From positions 5,398,501 to 5,462,500 of the forward strand of contig NZ_RCHV01000002.1 of the NCBI RefSeq assembly GCF_003665095.1: a stretch of 64,000 nt of DNA, written 5' to 3'. Of the stretch, positions 16,610-24,280 are shown piece after piece (positions within the stretch are counted from its first letter, which is position 1; each line of letters begins with the position of its first letter). The notes below the pieces were generated by a model. That model was not told the DNA's origin. It did not search any database and worked only from the letters and a program-made list of their open reading frames with translations. The DNA comes from Streptomyces sp. Z26. GTDB taxonomy: Bacteria; Actinomycetota; Actinomycetes; Streptomycetales; Streptomycetaceae. The translations under genes were made by a program, and so were the position numbers.

Positions 16610-17934
16610 AGCGCCTTCCCCTCCAGGGCCGTACGCAGCCCCTCGCGTGCGGCGCGCACCCCGGCCGCGGGGGAGAGGGTGCCGCGCACGACCTCGTTCG
16701 CCGGGGTGTACAACGCCTTGCTGACCTGCGGGTAGTACGGCGTCTGGACGGGCCGGGCGACCAGGCGCAGGTCGGCGGCGCGCAGCACCGTCGGGTCGCC
16801 GGCGGCGCGGGCCTCCGGGCCGTCGAGCACGGCGGTCATCGCGGGGACGACGCCCGCCTCCCGGGCGAGCAGGCGCTGCACCTCCTCACCGGCGCAGAAC
16901 CGGGCGAACTCCATGGCGGCGCCCAGGTGCCGGGAACCGGGGTTGACGAAGTTGCTCCAGCCGCCCGCGCAGGAGATCCCCGACCGGCCGCCGCCCTCGA
17001 AGCCCGGACGCGGCACGGCGCCGACCTTCCCGGCGACGCGGGAGAGTTCGGGCGTACTCGCGTTGACCCAGGCGTACGACCAGTTGCGCAGGAACAGGCC
17101 GCGTCCGGTGACGAACGCGTCCTGCGCGTCGGACTCCTCGTACGTGGCGACGGTGCGCGGCGTGACCCCGCTGTCCGTGAACTCGGCCATCAGGGCGAAC
17201 GCCCGTTCCGCTGCCGCGCCGCCCAGCACGGCCCTGCCGCGCCCGTCCAGGACGTCGGCGTCGGCGTCGGCGAGGAACTCGGTGAGGTTGGCGGTGAGCG
17301 ACTCGGTCACCGCCGCCTGCCACAGGAACCCGGACTCCGTGTCACCGGCGCGCTGCACCTTGCGGGAGGTGTGCAGCAGCTCCTCCCAGCTGCGGGGGAC
17401 ACGGAGGCCGTGCTTGGCGAGGAGGTCCTTGCGGTAGAAGAGATAGGCGCTGTCGGTGAAGAACGGCACCGCGTAGACCTTGCCCCGGTACGTGGAACTG
17501 CTGCGCAGGGCTTCCGGATAGGCGTCCCAGAAGCCGTCCGCGAGCAGCGTCTCCACCGGCAGCGCGAGCGACGAGTGGCCGAACTGCGCGGGCCACGTGG
17601 TGTCGCCGAGGTACACGTCGGGCTCGGGGGAGCCGCCCGCGAGCTGGGTCGCGAGGGCGCTGCGGTTGCCGTCCGAGGAGGACAGGGCGTTGATCTTCGA
17701 GACGCTGATCCGGGGATGGCGCCGCTCGAAGGCCCGCATGATCTCGTCCGCGACCACGGCGCCACGGCGCGAGGGGATCTCGGAGACCCACCACTTCAGC
17801 TCGGCCGGTTCGTCGGGCACGGTGGCGGCCCGCGCGAGCAGGTCGTCGACGTCCGCGCCGCCGCATCCGGACAGCAGCCCCGCCGTGGCGGCGCTCACGG
17901 CACCCGTCAGCAGCGTTCTGCGATGCAGGGACAT
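16606..17934 (-). CDS. Sugar ABC transporter substrate-binding lipoprotein
   Basis: A 442-residue extracellular solute-binding protein, family 1. The signal peptide has the start HRRTLLTGAVSAATAGLL and a lipobox LLSGC with Cys24 as the lipidated residue, so it is anchored outside the membrane. Typical sequences include VYLGDTTWPAQF, VYAVPFFTDSAYLFYRKDLLAKHGL and SWEELL. ATG at 17934 with GGAGG upstream. It heads the sugar operon and binds the oligosaccharide delivered to the two permeases. The operon lies divergent from a LacI repressor, with palindromic sites in between. Confidence 0.93.
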   Translation of the reverse strand: MSLHRRTLLTGAVSAATAGLLSGCGGADVDDLLARAATVPDEPAELKWWVSEIPSRRGAVVADEIMRAFERRHPRISVSKINALSSSDGNRSALATQLAGGSPEPDVYLGDTTWPAQFGHSSLALPVETLLADGFWDAYPEALRSSSTYRGKVYAVPFFTDSAYLFYRKDLLAKHGLRVPRSWEELLHTSRKVQRAGDTESGFLWQAAVTESLTANLTEFLADADADVLDGRGRAVLGGAAAERAFALMAEFTDSGVTPRTVATYEESDAQDAFVTGRGLFLRNWSYAWVNASTPELSRVAGKVGAVPRPGFEGGGRSGISCAGGWSNFVNPGSRHLGAAMEFARFCAGEEVQRLLAREAGVVPAMTAVLDGPEARAAGDPTVLRAADLRLVARPVQTPYYPQVSKALYTPANEVVRGTLSPAAGVRAAREGLRTALEGKAL

Positions 17935-17964
17935 GGCGGGCTCCTCCCTTCTCTGACTGCCTGA

Positions 17965-17978
17965 TGACAGCGCTAGCA
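17965..17978. promoter_or_regulatory. Putative LacI operator upstream of the sugar transport operon
   Basis: TGACAGCGCTAGCA is an imperfect palindrome with the central CG typical of LacI-family operators, 31-44 nt upstream of the binding-protein ATG. It shares the half-site GATGACA (17963-17969) with the palindrome at 18042-18059. Confidence 0.5.
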
Positions 17979-18041
17979 CGGTAGGGACGGCCAGGAGAGG
18001 GTGTCAATGGTCGCGGACGCTTCGGTACGGGAGTGGACTGC

Positions 18042-18059
18042 GATGACAGGGTTGTCATC
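18042..18059. promoter_or_regulatory. Perfect palindrome in front of the LacI regulator
   Basis: GATGACAGGGTTGTCATC has perfect 7-bp arms and a 4-bp spacer, 43-60 nt upstream of the second LacI gene. It is probably an operator for autoregulation or for the divergent operon. Confidence 0.55.
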
Positions 18060-18101
18060 CCTCGGTCGTAGTGCGGTGATTGCTGTGTTAACGTCCCGCG
18101 C

Positions 18102-19136
18102 ATGGCCGAGGAAAACGCTGTCAGGGGCGCCACGTTGGCGGACGTCGCCCAGCGGGCCGGGGTCTCGCCCTCGACCGTCTCCCGCACCCTGCGCGGTCTG
18201 TCGACGGTGTCCCCGGCGACCCGGGCGCGGGTGGAGAAGGCGGCGGAGGAGCTGTCGTTCGCGATCTCGCGCAGCGCGTCCAGCCTGGTCACGGGACGTA
18301 CGGGGCGGGTCGCCGTGCTCGTGCCCAACCTCGACTCGTGGTTCCTGGGCGCCGCGCTCGCGGGCCTGGCCCCCGCGCTCACCGCCGTCGGCCTGGACAT
18401 GCTGGTCTACAGCGTCACCACCGCCGAGCAGCGCGCCCGGTTCTTCGACCGGCTCCCGGTCCGCCGCAACGCCGACGCCCTCCTCGTCGTCAGCTTCGCG
18501 CTGTCCCCCGCCGAACGCGCCCGCCTGGACGACCTCGGGGTGCCGCTGGTCTTCGTCAGCCAGCACGAGCGGGGCCGGGCGGGCGTCTACGTCGACGACG
18601 TTGAGGCGGCCCACCGCGGCACGCGCTACCTGCTCAACCTCGGTCACCGGCGCATCGCCTACCTGGAACCGGCGGACGCCTCCGGCTTCGCCTGGAGCAG
18701 CCGGGCCCGGCTCGACGGGCACCGCGCGGCCCTGGCCGAGGCGGGCATCGACCGGGACGACGCACTCGTCCGCCAGGTCGCCCACTGGGAGGGACCGAGC
18801 CTGGAGGCGGCGGTGGGGCGGCTGTTGAGCCTCGCGGAGCCCCCCACGGCGATCTTCGCGGAGACCGACGACATCGCGTTCCGGCTGCTGACGGTCCTCC
18901 GCGGCGTCAACGTCCCCGTGCCGCGGCGGATGTCGATCCTCGGCTTCGACGGCCACGCGATGGCCGAGCCCTGGGACCTGTCCACGATGGCGCAACCGGC
19001 CCGCCGACTCGGCGAGGAGGCGGCGAAGCTCGCGCACGGCGTGATCCACGACCCCGCCGCGCACCGGGAGCGGCACGTGGTCCTGCCGGTGGAACTCGTC
19101 CCGCGCGGCAGCACGGGCCCCGCACCCCTGGACTGA
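18102..19136 (+). CDS. LacI-family regulator of the alpha-glucoside operon
   Basis: A 344-residue LacI/GalR protein. The HTH is ATLADVAQRAGVSPSTVSRTLRG (about residues 10-32), followed by the hinge region and a sensor domain with GRVAVLVPNLDSWFLGAALAG, TAIFAETDDIAFRL and SILGFDGHAMAEPWDLST. It is divergent from the binding-protein gene, sharing a 167-bp control region with two palindromes. It very probably represses the importer and GH13 gene in the absence of the sugar. The gene ends convergently with the DUF3253 gene; a weak ACGGAC/GTCCGT hairpin lies in the 40-bp gap. Confidence 0.92.
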   Translation: MAEENAVRGATLADVAQRAGVSPSTVSRTLRGLSTVSPATRARVEKAAEELSFAISRSASSLVTGRTGRVAVLVPNLDSWFLGAALAGLAPALTAVGLDMLVYSVTTAEQRARFFDRLPVRRNADALLVVSFALSPAERARLDDLGVPLVFVSQHERGRAGVYVDDVEAAHRGTRYLLNLGHRRIAYLEPADASGFAWSSRARLDGHRAALAEAGIDRDDALVRQVAHWEGPSLEAAVGRLLSLAEPPTAIFAETDDIAFRLLTVLRGVNVPVPRRMSILGFDGHAMAEPWDLSTMAQPARRLGEEAAKLAHGVIHDPAAHRERHVVLPVELVPRGSTGPAPLD

Positions 19137-19175
19137 CGGACACCGGCCGTCCGTACGGGGGTCCCCGGCGCGGCG

Positions 19176-19499
19176 CTACGTACGGGGACGGCGCACGCGG
19201 ATCGGGCCGCGCGCCTCGGCCTCGGTGACCGGGCGCCCGCCCTGCGTCACCTCGACCTTCCCCGCCGCGGCCAGGCGCCAGGCCGCGCGGCGGACCGGTC
19301 CCATCAGGTCGCGCCAGCCCTCGTCGGCACCGTCGTGGGCCGCGCGGGCGGCGTCGGACGGGCAGATCGAGGACGTGTCGGCGCGGCGTTCCAGCAGGTC
19401 CAGGATGGTCCGCTCCAGCCGCCGCGCGCGCTGCCGCTCCGTCTCCGGTCCCCGCTCCGTCTCCGGTCCCCGTTCCGGCTCCCGCTCCGAGTCCGCCAT
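19176..19499 (-). CDS. DUF3253 domain protein
   Basis: A 107-residue protein. Residues 1-25 are charged and repetitive (EPERGPETERGPETERQRARR), encoded by short direct repeats. Residues 26-107 match the winged-helix-like DUF3253 pattern: ILDLLERRADTSSICPSDAARA, then WRDLMGPVRRAAWRLAAAGKVEVTQGGRPV, ending RGPIRVRRP. Family members are small and uncharacterised; the fold suggests nucleic-acid or protein binding. ATG at 19499 was chosen because longer upstream frames lack DUF3253 content. Confidence 0.75.
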   Translation of the reverse strand: MADSEREPERGPETERGPETERQRARRLERTILDLLERRADTSSICPSDAARAAHDGADEGWRDLMGPVRRAAWRLAAAGKVEVTQGGRPVTEAEARGPIRVRRPRT

Positions 19500-20000
19500 G
19501 CCGTCGAGTGTGGCACCGTTCCCGGCCCCCGGCCGGGCGGCGACGCCGAGATGCCAACCCCGGGGACCATACGCGGGCCGGTCGTGAGGGATGGGAACGC
19601 GGAATTGCGGGGAGGAGCGCGCGACGGGCGGACGCGGGCCGCGACGTTTCTTCGCTGACCTCTGGCGGATGGTCCGGTATCGCTGTGGCCGGCGCTGGGC
19701 GATCTCACGTAACGGGGAGGTGGTCGCCTGGCGTCTGTGAAACGTCGACTTCCACGAAGACGGCTTCGTGCCGAACTGGCGGGAACCACATGACCGGCTC
19801 CGGGGTCTTCGCGTCGTTCGGGAGGCCGGAGTCGCACGATTCAAGCTTTCCGCGCTGGCGACGGTGCAGTTTCGGAAACACCCTTCGCGGACGCCGGACA
19901 GGCCCAGAGCCGTAGGTGGCGAGCGAAGAGCTCCGAGGCGAGAGCCGTCGATACACTCCGGAGGCGACGGAGAACAGGCGACTAGGAAGGCCCGCACATC
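19500..20000. other. Gene-poor 500-bp stretch at the left edge of the defence island
   Basis: No reading frame here resembles a protein, and several short overlapping frames on both strands look random. Base composition is visibly less GC-rich than the sugar locus. There is no tRNA-like sequence or recognisable attachment repeat. It holds the promoter region of the kinase gene, with AGGAAGG at 19984-19990 as the probable ribosome-binding site. Confidence 0.4.
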
Positions 20001-21173
20001 GTGGACCCACTGAGGGACGACGACCCGCGGATCGTTGGCGCGTACACGCTCGTCTGTCGGCTGGGCGCCGGAGGTATGGGCCAGGTCTACCTCGGCGAGT
20101 CTCCGGCTGGCCTCCTGGTCGCGGTGAAGGTGATCAAGCCGTCGGTGCTCGACGAGGACAGCAGGGCCCGGTTCCTGCTCGAAGTGGACAGTCTCAAGAC
20201 GGTGTACGGACCGTTCATCGCGTCCTTCGTCGCCGCCGACGCCGGCGCGGAACTACCGTGGCTGGCCGTCGAGTTCGTGCACGGCCCCGATCTCTTCGCC
20301 CACGTCACCGAGCACGGACCGTTGCCGCTCGCGGAGGCTGCGAGTCTCGGGGCGCTTCTCGCCGAGGGCCTGGGCACCGTGCACGAGGCGGGGTTGCTCC
20401 ACCGAGACCTCAAGCCGCAGAACGTCCTGCTCGCTCCCTCCGGCCCCAAGGTGATCGACTTCGGTCTGGCGGTGTTGGCCGAGCGGCGCTCGACGCTGAC
20501 CGCCACTGGTGTGGTGGTGGGTTCCGTGCTGTGCATGCCGCCGGAGCAGGCTCGCGGTGAACACCATTTGGAGCGACCGGCGGACGTCTACGCGTTGGGA
20601 GCGGTCCTCCTGTACGCGGTCACGGGGCACTACCCGTACGCCGGCCCGAACTGGCAGGCCGTCGCCCTGAAGATCGAAAACCCGGCTGTCCCGCCGGATC
20701 TGAGCGATGTACCACCCCAGTTGAAGCCGCTCCTGACCCGGATGCTCGCCCTGGACGTCGCCGACCGGCCGAAGCTTCCGGAGGTCATCGAGCAACTCGT
20801 CTGCGTCATGGCTGACCAGGGGTTGACCGCCGTGCAGGCCAAGCGTCGCCTCACCGCGAGGGCGCCCGGAGTCGCGCTGCCCGAGGCACCGCCGCCGCCC
20901 GCATATGTCGAGGCCGCTGAGAGCAGACCCGGTTACACCCCGACGCTGGCGGATGTCGCTGCGCAGGAGGTGGACGAGGTCCTGCCGGGGCCGAGGGTTT
21001 CCTCGTCGTCCGGCGATGGGCTGCCCCATGTCGAGAGTGGGCCCGCTGACGAGACAGTCCCATCGGACGAACCGGGGTCGAGTGCTTCCGTGCCGCCAGG
21101 TGTCCGGCTGTCGGCGCCGCTGCGGATCGCCGAGGACCTGCGGGTCGCCTACGCGAGCGACGCGCGCTTCTGA
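20001..21173 (+). CDS. Cytosolic Ser/Thr protein kinase
   Basis: A 390-residue Hanks-type kinase. All key motifs are present: glycine loop GAGGMGQVY (residues 22-30), Lys43 in VAVKVIKP, HRDLKPQN with catalytic Asp136, and DFG with Asp153 in VIDFGLAV. The activation segment ends CMPPEQARGE. The kinase domain covers about residues 10-275. The C-terminal ~110 residues are Pro/Ser/Asp-rich with no membrane segment or PASTA repeats, so it is soluble. The GTG start follows a 500-bp gap. It lies 127 bp upstream of the SNF2 helicase on the same strand; kinases occur in phage-defence loci such as Pgl/BREX, so a regulatory role in this island is possible but unproven. Confidence 0.88.
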   Translation: MDPLRDDDPRIVGAYTLVCRLGAGGMGQVYLGESPAGLLVAVKVIKPSVLDEDSRARFLLEVDSLKTVYGPFIASFVAADAGAELPWLAVEFVHGPDLFAHVTEHGPLPLAEAASLGALLAEGLGTVHEAGLLHRDLKPQNVLLAPSGPKVIDFGLAVLAERRSTLTATGVVVGSVLCMPPEQARGEHHLERPADVYALGAVLLYAVTGHYPYAGPNWQAVALKIENPAVPPDLSDVPPQLKPLLTRMLALDVADRPKLPEVIEQLVCVMADQGLTAVQAKRRLTARAPGVALPEAPPPPAYVEAAESRPGYTPTLADVAAQEVDEVLPGPRVSSSSGDGLPHVESGPADETVPSDEPGSSASVPPGVRLSAPLRIAEDLRVAYASDARF

Positions 21174-21300
21174 GGCACGCCGACGTTCCCACGGTAGGGC
21201 CCTGTGGTCGGATTCCGGCCCGGCCCGTAAACGCCCCGTGACACACTCGGGGTTCACTGATCACGCCGCTTTCCCGGCCTGAACGATGGAGTGACCACGG

Positions 21301-24279
21301 GTGGCAGAGCAGGGGCAGACGCGGTTCCCGCCCGGGGCCCAGATCCTCGTCCGGGATGAGGAGTGGCTGGTCAGGGCCGCGCGCAGAACCGCCCATGACG
21401 GGGACCGCATCGAAGCCACCGGTGTCTCGGAGTTCGTGCGGGACGAGGAGGCCGTCTTCTTCACGGGCATCGACACCGTCCAGCTCCTGGAACCGGAGAT
21501 GACGCGTCTGGTGCCTGACTCCTCCTCCTACTTCAGACGCGGGCGCCTCTTCCTCGAGGCCGTTCTACGCAAGACGCCCCTGCCGCAGACCGAGCGGGGC
21601 CTGGCCCTTGCCGACCGTTTCCTTCTCGATCCGCTCCCATACCAGCAACGCCCCGCCGAACTGGCGCTGTCGATGCGCAATCTCCGCCCCCGTATCCTCA
21701 TCGCCGATGTCGTCGGCCTCGGTAAGACCCTGGAAATCGGCCTCACTCTGGCCGAGTTGATTCGCCGGGGCCGGGGCGAGCGCATCCTCGTCGTGACCCC
21801 GCAGAGCGTCCTGGAGCAGTTTCAGCACGAGCTGTGGACGCGGTTCTCGATCCCGCTGGTACGGCTCGACTCGCTGGGCATCCAGCGCATCCAGCGCGAG
21901 ATCCCCGCCGGTCGCAACCCGTTCACCCACTACAAGCGCGTCATCATCTCCGTCGACACGCTCAAGAACATCGGCCAGTACCGGCACCATCTGGAGCGCA
22001 TCCAGTGGGACGCGGTCGTCATCGACGAGTCCCACAACCTCATCAACCAGGGCAGTCAGCGCCGCGCCCTGGCCGAGACGCTCACCCCGCGCACCGACGC
22101 CCTGCTGTTGGCCAGCGCCACCCCGCACAACGGCGACAAGCGTTCCTTCGCCGACCTGGTTTCGTTGCTCGACCCCGCCGCCATCGCCGACCGCGATCAC
22201 TACGACCCGGCGGGCGATCTCGGGCACCTCTTCATCAGGCGTACGAAGATCAGCCCCGAGGTCCGCAACGGCATTGGCGAGGAGTGGGCGGACCGCGGCC
22301 CCACCCGGTCGCTGCGGTGTGCGGCCAACGAGGCCGAGGAGAAGATCTTCGCGGAGCTTGCCGGGCACTGGCTGCCCGAGCCCTCCGGCAGCGCCGAGTT
22401 CGGTACGGCGGACCAGGAGCGGACCTCGGTCAGTACGGACCCGCTCTTCGCGTACAACGTCCTCAAGACGTTCCTCTCCTCCCATGTGGCGCTGCGGGCG
22501 CTGGTCGACAGGCGGGTGACCGCTCTGGGCAAACGGGTTGGCAAGGCGGAGGCCGACGGACAGCGGCCCGCCCCGGCGATCGACGCCGAACAGGCTGCCC
22601 TGTCCCGGCTCCGTGAACTCGTGGCATCGATGGGAGACGGCAGCGCGCCGGGGGAATCCACCAAGCTGGACGCCCTCGTGGAGCAGTTGGAGCAGATCGG
22701 GGTCGGGCCGCGCAGCGGCACGCGCGCGGTGGTCTTCTCCGAGCGCGTCGAGACTCTCAAGTGGCTGGCCGCGAAGGTCCCGGCGCGCCTCGGTTTCACC
22801 GCTGACAAGGACGGCGTCCACCAGGCCGTACGGGTCATGCACGGCGGGATCGCCGAGGAGCAGCAGCGCGTGATCCGCGAGGAGTTCAGCCTCGCAGGCG
22901 CCCCGGTGCGGCTGCTCTTCGCCGGTGACGTCGCCTCTGAGGGCGTCAACCTGCACCGCGAGTGCCACCACCTGATCCACTACGACATCCCGTGGTCGCT
23001 GATCCGTATCGAGCAGCGCAACGGCCGTATCGACCGGTACGGACAGCGGCGGGAGCCGCAGTTCAGGGCATTGATCCTCACTTCCGCCCAGCCGGGGGCC
23101 AAGGACGACCGGACCGTTGCCGAGAAGCTTCTCGTCCGTGAGGAGGAGGCCCACAAGCTGAGCGGCACGGCGGAGGCGGAGACGGGCTTCTACCGCGCCG
23201 ACGAGGAGGAACGGCGCCTCATCAGGGAGTTGATGGAAGGCGGTACGGTCGAAGGCTTCCTCGCTTCCGCACCCGCCGCGGGCGACGCCGACCTGGCGGG
23301 GTTGTTCGGTCAGGTCGACACCATCACGGAGGAGGAGCTGCCGGCCCGTGCCGAGGTGCCCTCGTTGTTCGACGGTGATACGGCGGCTTTCGTCGGCGCG
23401 GCACTGGACGAGCTGTACGAGGACCGGGCTGAGGACGTCATCGGTCTCTCCCACAGCGAGGACGCCAAACACCGGCGGTCCTTCTCGCTCTCCCCGGAAA
23501 CGGCCCCGGACCTGCTGCGCCGCCTCAAGGCCCTGCCGCCCTCGTACCTCAAGGAGAAGGTCCTGGGCAAGCGTATGGTCCTCTCCTTCGACCGTAGCCT
23601 TGCCCAGGACGAGCTGGTCAAGGCCCGCGAGGCCACGGACAGCATCTGGCCAGCTGTCTCCTACGTGAGCGACATCCACCCGGTGGTGGAGTGGCTCACC
23701 GACAAGGTGTTGGTGCAGTTCGGGCGGCAGGAGGCGCCGGTGATCACCTCCCCGTACGTGGTGCACCCCACCTTCCTGATCCAGGGGGTCTGCTCCAACG
23801 CACTCGGCCGCCCCACCGTCCTGCGGTGGATGGCCGTCAGCGCCGATCCCGCCGTTCCGGTAGGGGAGATGACCGACGCGCTGCGCGCCGCGAAGGTCGG
23901 ACCGGACCTTGCCCGTACCGGCGATCCGCGCGATCTCGGACACCTCCAGTCGTTGGTGCCCGCTGCGGTGGCGCGGGCCCGCGAGCACCTGGAGTCGTCC
24001 GAGGTGGAGTGGGCGAGCCGGATCAGCGGCCCGCTCGCCGAGTACCGCGAGCGCTTGTCGGACTGGCGCCAGGAGTCGCTGGACTCGCTGCCCGGTGAGA
24101 GCGTCCGGCGCAAGCGGCAGGTCGAGAAGACCGCGGGTGACCAGGCCGACCTCCTCGACCAGTTGCAGACCACCGGGCGTCCCCTGCTGCGCGTGCTCGC
24201 GGTCCTGGACAGGCCCGCCCCGGACACCGCTTACGGCCCGGACGCTCCCGGCCACGCCTTCGACCCGGCGGAGAACTGA
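21301..24279 (+). CDS. SNF2-family helicase, DrmD-like
   Basis: A 992-residue superfamily 2 helicase. The ATP site is IADVVGLGKTLEIGL (around residue 140), motif II is VVIDESHNL (DESH, around 240), and the C-terminal helicase domain contains AGDVASEGVNLHRECHHLIHYDIPWS and RIEQRNGRIDRYGQ. The last ~350 residues have no motif I recognise. GTG start at 21301. It is followed after 1 bp by a giant adenine methylase, so the two are surely co-translated. SNF2 helicase plus methylase is the core of DISARM class 1 (drmD-drmMI). The helicase probably translocates on DNA during recognition of foreign DNA. Confidence 0.85.
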   Translation: MAEQGQTRFPPGAQILVRDEEWLVRAARRTAHDGDRIEATGVSEFVRDEEAVFFTGIDTVQLLEPEMTRLVPDSSSYFRRGRLFLEAVLRKTPLPQTERGLALADRFLLDPLPYQQRPAELALSMRNLRPRILIADVVGLGKTLEIGLTLAELIRRGRGERILVVTPQSVLEQFQHELWTRFSIPLVRLDSLGIQRIQREIPAGRNPFTHYKRVIISVDTLKNIGQYRHHLERIQWDAVVIDESHNLINQGSQRRALAETLTPRTDALLLASATPHNGDKRSFADLVSLLDPAAIADRDHYDPAGDLGHLFIRRTKISPEVRNGIGEEWADRGPTRSLRCAANEAEEKIFAELAGHWLPEPSGSAEFGTADQERTSVSTDPLFAYNVLKTFLSSHVALRALVDRRVTALGKRVGKAEADGQRPAPAIDAEQAALSRLRELVASMGDGSAPGESTKLDALVEQLEQIGVGPRSGTRAVVFSERVETLKWLAAKVPARLGFTADKDGVHQAVRVMHGGIAEEQQRVIREEFSLAGAPVRLLFAGDVASEGVNLHRECHHLIHYDIPWSLIRIEQRNGRIDRYGQRREPQFRALILTSAQPGAKDDRTVAEKLLVREEEAHKLSGTAEAETGFYRADEEERRLIRELMEGGTVEGFLASAPAAGDADLAGLFGQVDTITEEELPARAEVPSLFDGDTAAFVGAALDELYEDRAEDVIGLSHSEDAKHRRSFSLSPETAPDLLRRLKALPPSYLKEKVLGKRMVLSFDRSLAQDELVKAREATDSIWPAVSYVSDIHPVVEWLTDKVLVQFGRQEAPVITSPYVVHPTFLIQGVCSNALGRPTVLRWMAVSADPAVPVGEMTDALRAAKVGPDLARTGDPRDLGHLQSLVPAAVARAREHLESSEVEWASRISGPLAEYRERLSDWRQESLDSLPGESVRRKRQVEKTAGDQADLLDQLQTTGRPLLRVLAVLDRPAPDTAYGPDAPGHAFDPAEN

Positions 24280-24280
24280 C

